Source: Clostridium sp. MCC353 (GTDB lineage: Bacteria; Bacillota; Clostridia; Lachnospirales; Lachnospiraceae). Taken from it: DNA of 64,000 nucleotides. The stretch is taken from contig NZ_WQPN01000006.1 of assembly GCF_018785315.1 (NCBI RefSeq), positions 86,725-150,724 of the forward strand, read 5' to 3'. The translations under genes were made by a program, and so were the position numbers. Position 1 is the stretch's first letter. Each line of letters starts with the position of its first letter. Positions 33,173-42,502 of the stretch are shown here, one piece after another. The notes beneath the pieces were generated by a model. It was not told the DNA's origin, made no database searches, and saw only the letters and a list, made by a program, of their open reading frames with translations.

Positions 33173-33586
33173 TTATGGTTCGTCATTTCCAGGGGAAACC
33201 GGCTTGCCGGACATCACTTCGTGTTCTTCTTTAATCTCCTGGTAAAGCTGGTAAAATGTCCACTTGCTGTTGCTTTCCGTCAAAACCGCTTTCAACGCGA
33301 TCCTGGTGAGGCCGGCTTTTTTGATATGCTGGAGAAGCACATCAATGTCCTGGCCGGTAAAATTTTTAAGAACCAGCACTTCCTCTTTAATGACCGGAAG
33401 TTCACCGGCTGTTTTCTGTTCTTCAAATCCGGGCAGTCCGGCCAGATAGCCCACCTGCTGGGTCACCTGTTCGGGAGCGATATTTTTAATGCGGATGCCC
33501 AGACGGACGAAAATACCTTTTAATGTATTCACCTTTGGTGTTTGTTCGGGAGTATAATATAAAACAGATTTCATCAATGCTGCCAT
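33173..33586 (-). CDS. DUF3783-like protein
   Basis: A 137-residue protein with LPVIKEEVLVLKNFTGQDID in the middle and a C-terminal stretch (IALKAVLTESNSKWTFYQLYQEIKEEHEVM) characteristic of clostridial DUF3783 proteins. ATG 33586 follows GGAGG by seven bases. Function unknown. The tandem repeat starts 22 bp downstream. Confidence 0.72.
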   Translation of the reverse strand: MAALMKSVLYYTPEQTPKVNTLKGIFVRLGIRIKNIAPEQVTQQVGYLAGLPGFEEQKTAGELPVIKEEVLVLKNFTGQDIDVLLQHIKKAGLTRIALKAVLTESNSKWTFYQLYQEIKEEHEVMSGKPVSPGNDEP

Positions 33587-33667
33587 TGGTCTGCCTCCTT
33601 ACTACTTTTTTAACAGTATAACACGAATTATCATTTTCGCAAGCCCCGTTCCGCGATCCCTTTCAAA

Positions 33668-34273
33668 TTATACAATCGTTCGTAACAGGTCAGACGGCTC
33701 ATCCCGCATCAATAATCCGCCCACCAGGATGAAATACTCGGGCAGTCTTCCTTCCTCCATCCACAGAAGCTGCAGTTTCATATATTTTGTAATAGTCAGG
33801 CCCACATTGCCGCCTAAAGCCTCAATGGAATACCGCATTTTTTCCGGTTCCCTGCACGGCGCTCCATGGGGCCTGGTACATCCTATTTCATCACATTCCA
33901 TACAGTGACCGGCCGAAAGGGCTGTACTCTGGGGGTGTTCGGCTTCCATTTGGGCCAGTTCTGCGCTCATTTTCTGTTTTTCAATGCGCATCACCGTTCC
34001 AGTGATTTCCTGAAGCTGTTCTGCCGTATAATCCGCCTGTACCATTTGGGGAGAAAATATAATTTTTCTTGCCCTAAGATACAGGGTGTCATAAGAGTTC
34101 CAATAATCCTCCGGCGAGAAATCAAAGGGCGGGCAGGACCAGATGACGCCATAATTCCGGCATTCCTTGCAGAATTCCAGAAATTCGTCTACATTGACGC
34201 AGGTTTCTACATATTCTTTTACCGGCACTTGGGCTTCATAAAGTTCTACGCGGTAATTATTTTCCAGATCCAT
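33668..34273 (-). CDS. DUF2284 metal-binding protein
   Basis: A 201-residue cysteine-rich protein. It has FCKECRNYGVIWSCPPFDF near the front and GHCMECDEIGCTRPHGAPC, RYSIEALGGNVG in the second half, which is the DUF2284 pattern. The Cys clusters probably hold a metal or Fe-S cluster. It stands alone; the role is unknown. Confidence 0.87.
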   Translation of the reverse strand: MDLENNYRVELYEAQVPVKEYVETCVNVDEFLEFCKECRNYGVIWSCPPFDFSPEDYWNSYDTLYLRARKIIFSPQMVQADYTAEQLQEITGTVMRIEKQKMSAELAQMEAEHPQSTALSAGHCMECDEIGCTRPHGAPCREPEKMRYSIEALGGNVGLTITKYMKLQLLWMEEGRLPEYFILVGGLLMRDEPSDLLRTIV

Positions 34274-34290
34274 CCGTAAACCTCCAAATT

Positions 34291-34330
34291 AAAGTAAAGG
34301 GTGAAGCCATTTTCGAAAATGCCTTCACGC
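34291..34330. repeat. AAAGTAAAGGGTGAAG palindrome, copy 1
   Basis: GTGAAGCCATTTT and AAAATGCCTTCAC form an imperfect hairpin around CG, preceded by AAAGTAAAGG. The same sequence occurs as a 48-bp perfect palindrome at 44711-44758. Both copies sit at the 3' end of a minus-strand gene or between units, so a transcription terminator function is possible. Confidence 0.6.
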
Positions 34331-34356
34331 CTAATGTAACGCCAAAAGTAAAAATA

Positions 34357-35055
34357 CTACCCCATTTTTTTCTGCCCATAATAGGCTCCCGGCCCGTGTT
34401 TTCTCAGGAAATGCTTGTCCTGCAGGCACTCCGGCGCCGGTTTCACCTGAGGATTCAGCATCTCGGTCATAAAATTCATCTTAGCCACTTCCTCCAGAAC
34501 CACCGCATTATGCACCGCTTCAGCCGCGTCTTTTCCCCACGTAAACGGCCCGTGATTCTTGCACAGTACCGCAGGCACATGAACGGGGTTCTTCCCCTTA
34601 AATGTCTCAATAATCACAAGCCCGGTATTCTTCTCATACCCTGCCTCGATCTCTTCTTCCGTCAAGTTCCTGGCACAGGGTATTTCTCCATAGAAATAAT
34701 CCGCGTGGGTGGTTCCATAGCAGGGCAGTCCCCGTCCGGCCTGAGCCCAGGCTGTGGCCGAAGGAGAATGGGTATGTACAATTCCCCCGATTTCTGCAAA
34801 TGCCTTATAAAGCTCCAAATGGGTGGCCGTATCGGAAGAGGGGTTCAAAGCGCCCTCCACTTTATTGCCGTTCAAATCCATTACCACCATATCTTCCGCC
34901 TTCAGAACACCGTAATCCACACCGCTGGGCTTTATTACAAACAGACCGCTTTCCCTGTCAATTCCGCTGACATTTCCCCATGTATAGGTGATAAGGCCTC
35001 TTTTTGGAAGTTCCATATTAGCCTCATAAACCTGTCTTTTTAATTCTTCTAACAT
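34357..35055 (-). CDS. araD: L-ribulose-5-phosphate 4-epimerase
   Basis: A 232-residue class II aldolase/epimerase of the AraD type. It has [40 protein letters not shown], the zinc histidines of [15 protein letters not shown] and later [15 protein letters not shown], and the Tyr near the C-terminus ([10 protein letters not shown]). It converts L-ribulose-5-P (or L-xylulose-5-P) to D-xylulose-5-P. The kinase gene lies 24 bp upstream. ATG 35055 has GAGG eight bases upstream; TTG at 35061 is possible. Confidence 0.93.
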   Translation of the reverse strand: MLEELKRQVYEANMELPKRGLITYTWGNVSGIDRESGLFVIKPSGVDYGVLKAEDMVVMDLNGNKVEGALNPSSDTATHLELYKAFAEIGGIVHTHSPSATAWAQAGRGLPCYGTTHADYFYGEIPCARNLTEEEIEAGYEKNTGLVIIETFKGKNPVHVPAVLCKNHGPFTWGKDAAEAVHNAVVLEEVAKMNFMTEMLNPQVKPAPECLQDKHFLRKHGPGAYYGQKKMG

Positions 35056-35079
35056 AACCAACGCCTCTTTTCATACATT

Positions 35080-36687
35080 TTATTTGAGATGATCCACAGC
35101 CGCCCGCTCGATTGCCAGGCCATCCGCGTACCGGGCAATAAACCGGTCAAAGCCTTCCGCATCCAAAGGATCGGGCTCCATACTAATACCGTCCTCCTGT
35201 GCAAATACCTCCTCCGAAAGATAACATTCCAGGCTCTGGCCTTCTTTTTTGTCCTTCATATAAGCGGCCAGCAGAGCGATGCCCCATGCTCCGCCTTCTC
35301 CGGCCGTCTCCATTACAGCAACAGGCGCATTCATGGCCGCAGCCATAATTTTCTGCCCCACGCCCTTTGTCTTAAACAGGCCGCCATGCCCGTATACTTT
35401 GTCCACCTTAATCCCCTCTTCTTTTAACAGGATATCCAGGCCGGTTTTCAGCGCTCCCAAAGCGGTAAACAAATGCACCCTCATAAAGTTTGCAAGATTA
35501 AACCGGCTTTCCGGCGTTCTCACAAATAGCGGCCGTCCCTCTTCAAACCCGGTAATGTGCTCGCCGGAAAAATAATTATAAGCCAGAAGTCCGCCGCAGT
35601 CGGAATCCCCTTCCAAAGCCTTTTGATAGAGGACGGAGAAAAGCTGATCCTTATCCATTTTTACGCCAAATGCCTCCGTAACCTCCTGGAACAGCGAAAT
35701 CCACGCATTTAAATCTGAAGTGCAGTTATTGCAGTGTACCATCGCTACTGGATCACCCGACGGAGTTGTCACAAGGTCAATCTCAGGATGCACCTTTGAC
35801 AGCTCTTTTTCCAGAACGATCATCGCGAAAACAGAGGTCCCGGCAGATACATTTCCCGTCCTCACGGCTACGCTGTTGGTGGCCGCCATCCCTGTTCCCG
35901 CATCCCCTTCCGGAGGGCAGAACGGGATTCCAGCCTGAAGGCTGCAGGAAATGTCCAGAAGCGCGGCTCCTTCTTTTGTCAGCGTCCCCGCCTGCTCGCC
36001 CGCAGTAAGCACTTTGGGGAAAATATCTTCCAGCCGCCAGGAATATCCATAAGAAGCGGCCAGTTCATCAAACTGTTTTACCATCCGTGAATGGTAGGTT
36101 TTGGTGGAGGGATCAATCGGAAACATGCCGGATGCCTCTCCCACTCCCAGCACCTTCTCTCCTGTCAGTTTCCAGTGGACATAGCCTGCAAGGGTGGTCT
36201 GAAAATGAATGTCAGCCACGTGCGTTTCCCCGTTTAACATGGCCTGGTACAGATGGGCAATGCTCCATCTTTGGGGAACCGGGTAGCCAAACAGCTCTGT
36301 CAGCTTAACAGACGCTTCCTCCGTTATGGTATTCCTCCATGTGCGGAATGGGGCCAGCAGACTGCCATCCTTATCAAATGCCATATATCCATGCATCATA
36401 GCGCTGAAACCAATGGAACCGATGGTGGTAAGGGTAATTCCATACTTCTCCGTCACTTCCCGGGCCATAGCGCTGTAACTGTCCTGAATCCCAGTCCAGA
36501 TATCTTCCAATGTGTAGGTCCAGATATGGTTTTCAAACCTGTTTTCCCAGTCATGGCTGCCTGACGCGATTGGAGTGTGATCCGGCCCGGTCAGCACTGC
36601 CTTGATGCGTGTGGAACCCAGCTCGATTCCCAGGGAAGTTTGCCCCTGCCGGATTGCTTTTATCAGTTCTTCTTTATTAAGTCCCAT
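35080..36687 (-). CDS. FGGY-family pentulokinase, probable L-ribulokinase
   Basis: A 535-residue sugar kinase. The N-terminal FGGY ATPase half begins with [15 protein letters not shown], and includes [16 protein letters not shown]; the C-terminal half has [21 protein letters not shown] and [16 protein letters not shown]. The length and the following araD gene suggest phosphorylation of L-ribulose (or L-xylulose). No isomerase or transporter for arabinose is next to it, so the pair may serve another pentose or a pentitol. Confidence 0.9.
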   Translation of the reverse strand: MGLNKEELIKAIRQGQTSLGIELGSTRIKAVLTGPDHTPIASGSHDWENRFENHIWTYTLEDIWTGIQDSYSAMAREVTEKYGITLTTIGSIGFSAMMHGYMAFDKDGSLLAPFRTWRNTITEEASVKLTELFGYPVPQRWSIAHLYQAMLNGETHVADIHFQTTLAGYVHWKLTGEKVLGVGEASGMFPIDPSTKTYHSRMVKQFDELAASYGYSWRLEDIFPKVLTAGEQAGTLTKEGAALLDISCSLQAGIPFCPPEGDAGTGMAATNSVAVRTGNVSAGTSVFAMIVLEKELSKVHPEIDLVTTPSGDPVAMVHCNNCTSDLNAWISLFQEVTEAFGVKMDKDQLFSVLYQKALEGDSDCGGLLAYNYFSGEHITGFEEGRPLFVRTPESRFNLANFMRVHLFTALGALKTGLDILLKEEGIKVDKVYGHGGLFKTKGVGQKIMAAAMNAPVAVMETAGEGGAWGIALLAAYMKDKKEGQSLECYLSEEVFAQEDGISMEPDPLDAEGFDRFIARYADGLAIERAAVDHLK

Positions 36688-37048
36688 AAAATGTTCCTCC
36701 TGTGATTTTTAAAAAGGATCCGGATCCATTTCTCATACAGATCCTGCGTCCTCATTCCCTATGATTTAAGTCTATCGTAACTGCTTTCAGTTGTACAGCA
36801 CCTTTCTCAAAACCTTTAACAATTTTTTGTACTGCGCTAACCAGTTCATACAGGTTCAAACCGTTACATTTCCTAAATTTCTCAGGCCTAATGTTCTGTA
36901 ACTTTTTCTTCTTTTATGGTAAACTAAATAGGATTTTATCAATCGCAACAGGATTTTTAAATGCGATGAAACCAAATTGAGAGCTGGCGCGTCTAATTTA
37001 TATAGAAGACACCGGATACGGCAGCATTTACATAACAGGAGATTAAAA
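36688..37048. other. Divergent intergenic region, pentulokinase/deacetylase
   Basis: This 361-bp stretch holds the control regions of both flanking genes. I see a GGATCCGGATCC palindrome (about 36715-36726) next to the kinase's ribosome binding site and scattered TTGTAC words that could be sugar-regulator half-sites. No promoter meets the consensus well, and no small gene is supported. Confidence 0.3.
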
Positions 37049-38440
37049 ATGGCTGAAAATACAAAAAAGAAAAAAGCGCCAGGCAAAAAGCCGGGTACCA
37101 AACCCAAAACTTCTTCCAGAGCTCCCGGCAGGGCAAGAAAGAAACAAGAACGGGAAGACCGCATGAAAGGCACCCTGCTTTTTGGCGTGAAACTGGTGAT
37201 TGTGCTGGCGCTGGTGGCTGGTGTATCACATGCTTATTTATATGGAAAAGGGATCTATGACAATAATCAGAATAAAGAGATGGCCGCAAATGCCACCGGT
37301 GATTTCTCACCGGAAAGCACGCTCCCTGAAGATGAAGGAAATTATAAAATGCCAACCGGTGAAAATACCGGGCAGACTGATTCTTCCAATGGTTCGGACG
37401 GGAAGAACGGGCACGGATCATCTGAGGGAACTTCCGGTAAAAATTCCGAAAAAAATGGGGACAGCGGTTCCGCCTCTGAGATGGCGCAGGAACCCGCTTC
37501 CTCTGAAACTGTGCCTGTCAAGGTAGACGCGTTAGGGTCTGAAACAGAGCCTTTATCCACGGAAGTTCATATTTTACCTGATGTTGAGATCGATCCTGAA
37601 GTCCCAACTGTTCCGGCGGTCGTGACGGAAAATCCTCAAAATCAGGGTGGAAATCCGCAGAACCAGAGCGGTATCTCCCAGGCTCAGAGCGGAAATCCGC
37701 AGGCACAGAGCGGCGCCTCCCAAACTCAGAACGGCCTTCCCCAGGTGCTAAACGGCGCCCCGCAGGCACAGACAACAGAGATTGCCGAACAGGCTCCGGC
37801 CCTTCAAAGCATACCATCTCCCGGCTTTGTCGATCCTTCTAAGCCTATGATTGCATTTACCTTCGACGACGGCCCTTATACAAAAGTGGATAAGAAAATA
37901 TTGGATGTGCTTGAAGCCCATGGGGGACGGGCAACATTTTTCATTGTTGGCAGCCGGGTTGAGGATTATAAAGAGACTTTAAAGCGGATTTATAACTCTG
38001 GTTCTGAAATCGGGAACCATACATTCAATCACAAAAACCTGGAAAAAATCACTCCGGAAGAAGTGGTTTCCCAGGTTGAAATGACGAATGATGCGGTGGC
38101 AGCCGTGACCGGTTTCCGCCCGAAACTGGTTCGTGTTCCCTACGGCGCCTATCAGGGCCAGGTGACAGGACTGGTTAATTATCCTCTCATCCAGTGGAAC
38201 GTGGACACTGAGGACTGGAAAAACAAGGATAAAGCCTCCGCGCTGGATTCCATTCTCTCCCATGCAAAAGACGGCAATATCATCCTGATGCACGATCTCT
38301 ATCCCAGTACCGCAGAGGCATTCGAAGAGGCGGTTCCCCTGCTGACCGCCCAGGGATTCCAACTGGTCACCGTCAGTGAAATGTACGCCGCAAAGGGGAT
38401 TGAGATGGAGGCGGGGAAGGTTTACTTTAATGTGAAATAA
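37049..38440 (+). CDS. Membrane-anchored polysaccharide deacetylase (NodB domain)
   Basis: A 463-residue protein: Lys-rich cytoplasmic tail (1-40), one membrane segment (about 41-62), a long Ser/Gly/Asn/Gln-rich stalk with NPQNQ/SQAQSG-type repeats up to about 265, and a CE4 catalytic domain. The domain shows FTFDDGPYT (metal Asp), GNHTFNH (two metal His), RVPYGAY, VDTEDW and LMHDLY. It would deacetylate peptidoglycan N-acetylglucosamine or another cell-surface glycan. ATG 37049 follows CAGGAGA; the frame opens 24 codons earlier without a site. Confidence 0.93.
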   Translation: MAENTKKKKAPGKKPGTKPKTSSRAPGRARKKQEREDRMKGTLLFGVKLVIVLALVAGVSHAYLYGKGIYDNNQNKEMAANATGDFSPESTLPEDEGNYKMPTGENTGQTDSSNGSDGKNGHGSSEGTSGKNSEKNGDSGSASEMAQEPASSETVPVKVDALGSETEPLSTEVHILPDVEIDPEVPTVPAVVTENPQNQGGNPQNQSGISQAQSGNPQAQSGASQTQNGLPQVLNGAPQAQTTEIAEQAPALQSIPSPGFVDPSKPMIAFTFDDGPYTKVDKKILDVLEAHGGRATFFIVGSRVEDYKETLKRIYNSGSEIGNHTFNHKNLEKITPEEVVSQVEMTNDAVAAVTGFRPKLVRVPYGAYQGQVTGLVNYPLIQWNVDTEDWKNKDKASALDSILSHAKDGNIILMHDLYPSTAEAFEEAVPLLTAQGFQLVTVSEMYAAKGIEMEAGKVYFNVK

Positions 38441-38488
38441 ATTTTTCCGGCATTATCTGCCCAGGCTGGTACATAAAATATGTATTCA

Positions 38489-38791
38489 TCATTCATTGCA
38501 ACGTCTGCTATATTTTGATAAAGCACGCAGCATTATATAATAAACGGCAGCCACCGGGACGCAGCAGATCAGCCCTACAAAAGCCTGAAACAGTCCCTTT
38601 AATCCAATCATGAAATGCAGGGCCGGGGGCAGGGTGACTTTTTCATAAACCATTCCCGCCAGTTGGGGCGAACAATAAATGAAATATGCCATGACAGCCG
38701 CTCCGGCCAGAATCGCTGCAAATACCACCAGTAAAATTGCTGCGACAACCGCGTATTCTTTACGGCTTATTTCCAAATTTTCATTTCCCAT
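38489..38791 (-). CDS. Small membrane protein, family not recognised
   Basis: A 100-residue protein with two strong hydrophobic segments (about 12-38 and 66-90) and the charged tail SKYSRRCNE. AAGGAGG precedes the ATG at 38791 (seven bases away). I do not recognise the family. It converges with the deacetylase gene. Confidence 0.65.
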   Translation of the reverse strand: MGNENLEISRKEYAVVAAILLVVFAAILAGAAVMAYFIYCSPQLAGMVYEKVTLPPALHFMIGLKGLFQAFVGLICCVPVAAVYYIMLRALSKYSRRCNE

Positions 38792-38898
38792 AACAGTATC
38801 CTCCTTCTGTTTTATATAGGAAAATTCTATTATCGGATTATGGCTAAATTATGAATTTTACCATTAAGATGTCGTTAAGGATAATCCCCGGCCCGCAG

Positions 38899-39813
38899 CT
38901 AAAATAAACCATTATATTTCGGAATCGGATAATCCAGCTCATAGCATTTACAGAGATCCATAAAACTCCGCACTGATTTGGACAGCAGTTTATCCCTGTG
39001 ATAAACGATATAAAACCAGCGTTTAAACTCAATCCCTTCCACTTCCGCGATATAGATCAGCCCCTTTTTCAGCGGGCCGGACACCATGCGTCTTGGAACG
39101 ACGGCTATGCCCAGTCCGTGAATCACCGCATTTACCAGGGCGGTGGTGCTCATGGCTTCCCATACGGGATTTATTACAATGTTATTGGCGGCCATTACCT
39201 GCTCAAACACTTCCCGGGTCCCGCTTCCGTGTTCGCGCAGAAGGAAACGGTGCTTTTTGAACTCTTCTTTTGTCATGATCTGGCCGGGATAATAAGGCTG
39301 GCGGGCAGGGCATATGACCGCCAGAGAATCTTCCATATATGGTTCCGCCATCAGATTTTCCTGGTGGACGGAACTTTCATTTAACGCAAAATCCAGCTCA
39401 TTATTGAGCAGTTTCTGTTCCAGCACGTCTGATGTATCGATCAAAACTCTGATATCCAGATTGGGGTGCATTTTAGAAAATGCCTCCACATAATTGGCCA
39501 TAAACTGTGATCCTATGGTGATACTGGCCCCAATTCTCATGATTCCGAATGAATCCCAATTTTTAAGCCCTTTTTCCATATCGTCAAACAGGGTGGAAAT
39601 GCGGACGGCATATTCCCGAAACTGTATGCCCGCTTCGGTTATGTAAAGCCGCTTTCCGATCCGGTCAAACAGGCTGACGCCGTAGTATTTTTCAATTTCT
39701 TTTATGGCAAGCGTGACGGCAGGCTGGGCCATATACAGCTTTTCTGCCGCTTTGGTCAAATTGTATCCGCATTCGCAGACCGACAAAAATATATGAACGT
39801 GACGGATGGTCAT
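38899..39813 (-). CDS. LysR-family transcriptional regulator
   Basis: A 304-residue regulator with the N-terminal helix-turn-helix (LTKAAEKLYMAQPAVTLAIKEI EKYYGVSLFDR pattern) and a LysR substrate domain (LDIRVLIDTSDVLEQKLLNN, REHGSGTREVFEQV, VNAVIHGLGIAVVPRRMV). It resembles the CysL/YeiE branch. It diverges from the 171-residue protein and the first chromate-transporter doublet. The spacer has TTATATAATTATATTA-like dyads fit for a LysR box. Confidence 0.92.
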   Translation of the reverse strand: MTIRHVHIFLSVCECGYNLTKAAEKLYMAQPAVTLAIKEIEKYYGVSLFDRIGKRLYITEAGIQFREYAVRISTLFDDMEKGLKNWDSFGIMRIGASITIGSQFMANYVEAFSKMHPNLDIRVLIDTSDVLEQKLLNNELDFALNESSVHQENLMAEPYMEDSLAVICPARQPYYPGQIMTKEEFKKHRFLLREHGSGTREVFEQVMAANNIVINPVWEAMSTTALVNAVIHGLGIAVVPRRMVSGPLKKGLIYIAEVEGIEFKRWFYIVYHRDKLLSKSVRSFMDLCKCYELDYPIPKYNGLF

Positions 39814-39912
39814 GGCGCATCTCCTCTATATAATAAATTCATTATGATTACTATATAATTATATTATTTTTTTTATATGCGATCAAGTGATATATTGGAA
39901 TCAGGAAATAGA

Positions 39913-39930
39913 GATCAATCAATATTGATC
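39913..39930 (+). promoter_or_regulatory. Small hairpin just before ribosome binding site
   Basis: GATCAAT and ATTGATC pair around CAAT, 4 bp before the GAGGAGGG site of the gene at 39947. It could be an operator or could affect translation start. Confidence 0.35.
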
Positions 39931-39946
39931 CGTGAGGAGGGAAGTT

Positions 39947-40462
39947 ATGAATTACTATATTCATTTTGGAAAATTGTATCAGAAGATAAAGAACCAGCAG
40001 GAAATGTGTTTGTGCTATATCAAAGGACCTTTCTATTCCACTAATAAGACGATCATTTCTTCCAAGGACAACACCATACTGAAGGCGGAAATTGTACAGA
40101 AAAAGAAAGACGGCAGGCCGGAAAGCCGGAAATATCTGCTCAAAGATGACGCAGATCATATCATCGCCGAGGGAGAGCTTGAATATGCAGAAGGCGCGGA
40201 TCCATGGCCGGTATGCCACGCGCCCAGGGTGGACCGTCTTCATATTCAAATGGATGATTCCGATTACGAGCTGAAAATGCTGAACAGCCAGAATTTTGTT
40301 ATGGAAGACCAGCAGAAATGCAGTGTGATGGAAATCATTCACAATGATATGGGCGGCGGCTGGAACACCATCATTCACAAAGATCTGGATTCCTCCGTTG
40401 TGATGGGATTGTTTGTATTCTGCCGGTATTTGGACAAAGAAAATGAATTCGTTGTTGTTTAG
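39947..40462 (+). CDS. Hypothetical protein, possibly Tubby/LURP-like beta-barrel
   Basis: A 171-residue protein rich in beta-strand-like segments (YYIHFGKLYQKI, FYSTNKTIISSKDNTILKAE, LLKDDADHIIAEGELEY, NFVMEDQQKCSVMEI, HKDLDSSVVMGLFVF). The pattern of alternating strands and the late IHNDMGGG turn are reminiscent of LURP-one/Tubby-like proteins, but this is only an impression. ATG 39947 follows GAGGAGGG. It precedes the chromate-transporter doublet by 25 bp, so it is likely in its operon. Confidence 0.65.
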   Translation: MNYYIHFGKLYQKIKNQQEMCLCYIKGPFYSTNKTIISSKDNTILKAEIVQKKKDGRPESRKYLLKDDADHIIAEGELEYAEGADPWPVCHAPRVDRLHIQMDDSDYELKMLNSQNFVMEDQQKCSVMEIIHNDMGGGWNTIIHKDLDSSVVMGLFVFCRYLDKENEFVVV

Positions 40463-40487
40463 TAGAAAGAATAAGGGTAAACATAAC

Positions 40488-41066
40488 ATGGAAAAGCATA
40501 TTTTAAGAAAACTGTTTTTATCGACTTTGTATTTGAGCGCATTTACATTTGGCGGCGGATATGTGATCGTCACGCTGCTGAAAAACCGTTTTGTAAATGA
40601 CCTGCACTGGATTGATGAAGAGGAAATGATGGATCTGGTCGCCATTGCCCAGTCCTCTCCCGGCGCAATTGCCGTAAATGGAGCCATTGTGGTGGGCTAC
40701 AAACTGGCCGGCCTGCCTGGTATCGCCTGTGCGATCCTGGGGGCAATCATACCGCCGTTTTTTATTCTGACCGTCGTGTCATTTTTCTACACTGCATTTA
40801 AGTCTAATTTCTTCATTCAGGCTCTGCTAAATGGAATGCGGGCCGGCGTGGGGGCGGTTATCATTTCAGTTGTATACGATATGGGAAGCAGTGTGACCAA
40901 AACCAAAGATCCGGTTCTGTTAGTCATTATGGTAGCGGCATTTATTGCAAATTATTATGGCAGAATCAATGTCATTTTCATCATACTTCTGGTAGCTCTT
41001 TTAGGGGCTGTCCGCACCATATGCCGGGAACACAAAAAGGAAGGGGTTCATCATGACGTATATTAA
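40488..41066 (+). CDS. chrA: Chromate transporter family protein, half-size (first of pair)
   Basis: A 192-residue single CHR domain with the signature SAFTFGGGYVIVTLLKNRFV, then WIDEEEMMDLVAIAQSSPGAIAVNGAIVVGY. Six or so membrane segments are expected. Half-size ChrA proteins work as pairs in Firmicutes, exporting chromate or moving another oxyanion such as sulfate. ATG 40488 is chosen from domain length; AAGGG lies 11 bases upstream. It overlaps the second half-gene by 14 bp. Confidence 0.9.
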   Translation: MEKHILRKLFLSTLYLSAFTFGGGYVIVTLLKNRFVNDLHWIDEEEMMDLVAIAQSSPGAIAVNGAIVVGYKLAGLPGIACAILGAIIPPFFILTVVSFFYTAFKSNFFIQALLNGMRAGVGAVIISVVYDMGSSVTKTKDPVLLVIMVAAFIANYYGRINVIFIILLVALLGAVRTICREHKKEGVHHDVY

Positions 41067-41625
41067 TCTGTTTTTAGCATTTCTTCAAATCGGCGCTTTC
41101 AGCTTCGGGGGCGGCTATGCGGCAATGCCTCTGATCCAGGCACAGGTTATCGATAAATATCACTGGCTTACCATGACTGATTTCACAGACCTGATCACCA
41201 TCGCGGAAATGACCCCGGGCCCCATTGCCGTGAACTCCGCAACCTTTGTGGGCAACCAGATCGCCGGCATTCCCGGGGGGCTGATCGCCACCATCGGCTG
41301 CATTCTCCCATCCTGTATTTTTGTAACCGTACTGGCTAAACTCTACACAAAATACCGGGATCTGACTTTAATGCAGGGGGTGCTGGAATCCCTCCGCCCC
41401 GCCGTTGTAGCCATGATCCTGACTGCGGGCATAACAATCCTGGTTCCCGCCTTCTTTTTAAGCGGCCACGTAGGCTTTACAGGAGGCAATTTCCAGCTCC
41501 GGCCTGTTCTTTATTTCGCAGGGGCAGTATTTCTTCTGCGGAAATGGAAAACGGATCCCATCAAGGTGATGGTTTCCTGCGGGGTTGTTGAAGTTATTTA
41601 TCAAAGCGCGGGGAGATTTCTCTAA
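41053..41625 (+). CDS. chrA: Chromate transporter family protein, half-size (second of pair)
   Basis: A 190-residue CHR domain (GAFSFGGGYAAMPLIQAQVI, LITIAEMTPGPIAVNSATFVG). It overlaps the preceding half by 14 bp and so is translationally coupled. The two halves are diverged, consistent with an antiparallel heterodimer. The element A palindrome begins 30 bp after its stop. Confidence 0.92.
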   Translation: MTYINLFLAFLQIGAFSFGGGYAAMPLIQAQVIDKYHWLTMTDFTDLITIAEMTPGPIAVNSATFVGNQIAGIPGGLIATIGCILPSCIFVTVLAKLYTKYRDLTLMQGVLESLRPAVVAMILTAGITILVPAFFLSGHVGFTGGNFQLRPVLYFAGAVFLLRKWKTDPIKVMVSCGVVEVIYQSAGRFL

Positions 41626-41654
41626 AAATGGGGATTTAATTGGAGTACGTTACG

Positions 41655-41996
41655 CAGGAAAGCGGGACGAGGGGGCGGAGGGAGGACCGGGGCTCGGAAA
41701 GGGGCTGGGCGGTATCCAACGGTGTCGGAAGGCGGCTTCCAACCGTAAGTTAAAATAAGGCAGCAGGGACGAAAAAAGACGGTCCGATGCCCATTCACGG
41801 TAAACTCTTTATGGGACTTTACCGTTCAGTGGGCATCTCAGAAACTGATTTGGTTTTCAGTTTCTGCCCGTCTTTTTTAATCCCTGCCGCCTAAGTTTAA
41901 CTAAACGTTTTCCAGATGCCTTCCGACACCGTTGGATACCGCCCAGCCCCTTTCCGAGCCCCGGTCCTCCCTCCGCCCCCTCGTCCCGCTTTCCTG
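41655..41996. repeat. Long palindromic element A with conserved structured core
   Basis: A 342-bp palindrome. The outer arms 41655-41733 and 41918-41996 are perfect complements over 79 bp and very GC-rich. Inside, arms continue with mismatches to an A-tract/T-tract pair (GACGAAAAAAGACGG...CCGTCTTTTTT). The core 41786-41868 folds as hairpin 1 (GATGCCCA/TGGGCATC then CGGTAAA/TTTACCG) and hairpin 2 (CAGAAACTGA/TCAGTTTCTG). The same core occurs inverted in element B. It carries no plausible gene. It could be a MITE-like element, a structured RNA or a very large terminator. Confidence 0.85.
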
Positions 41997-42166
41997 CTGT
42001 TTTTCTCTGTTCAAGGTATAAAAGGCCGTTTAAATTCTTTTTTTTCACTAAAATAAACGTTTTCAAATGACTACATCATGTTAAACAGCTAGAATATAGG
42101 AATACCGCCAGCGATACAAAATCTTTTTCTTTTTATTCTTTTTATTTCTGTAATACCCGATACACA

Positions 42167-42460
42167 GCCGTGAGGAAGGGAAATCCGGGGCGGGCGGCCG
42201 CGGATGACCGGGATTGGGGGGCATATGCAGACCCTTAGAAATACTTGGTCTTCAAGAGCGGAAAAAGGCAGGCAGAAACTGAAAACCGAATCAGTTTCTG
42301 AGGTGCCCACTGAACGGTGAAGTCCATAAAGAGTTCACCGTGAATGGGCACCGCACTGCCTTTTTCCGCCCTTGAAGGCCTAGTATTTCTTAGGGTCGGA
42401 ATCCGTCCCCCAATCCCGGTCATCCGCGGCCGCCCGCCCCGGATTTCCCTTCCTCACGGC
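42167..42460. repeat. Long palindromic element B with the same core, inverted
   Basis: A 294-bp palindrome with perfect 54-bp outer arms (42167-42220 and 42407-42460) whose sequence is unrelated to the arms of element A. The core (42271-42352, read on the minus strand) matches that of A. The stems differ by compensatory changes: GGTGCCCA/TGGGCACC and CGGTGAA/TTCACCG here against GATGCCCA/TGGGCATC and CGGTAAA/TTTACCG in A. Flanking A and T tracts are also kept. Confidence 0.85.
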
Positions 42461-42502
42461 GTTACTCCCGCGAATTACTAAAAAAACGACTAAATAAGCA
42501 AC

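Noticed and set aside
32752..33523. Two long plus-strand frames through the 15-bp repeat (160 and 230 codons)
   Set aside because: They are open because the 15-bp unit is a multiple of three. They have no ribosome binding site, and the translation is a low-complexity repeat.
34357..36687. Complete L-arabinose operon
   Set aside because: Only the epimerase and kinase are present. There is no araA isomerase, regulator or importer in reach, so the substrate stays open.
39851..40687. Minus-strand frame of 278 codons
   Set aside because: It lies opposite the 171-residue protein and the start of the first chrA half, which have better start signals and conserved motifs.
41655..42460. Insertion sequence interpretation of the palindromes
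   Set aside because: There is no transposase, and I see no clear target-site duplication beside either element. Only a non-autonomous element remains possible.
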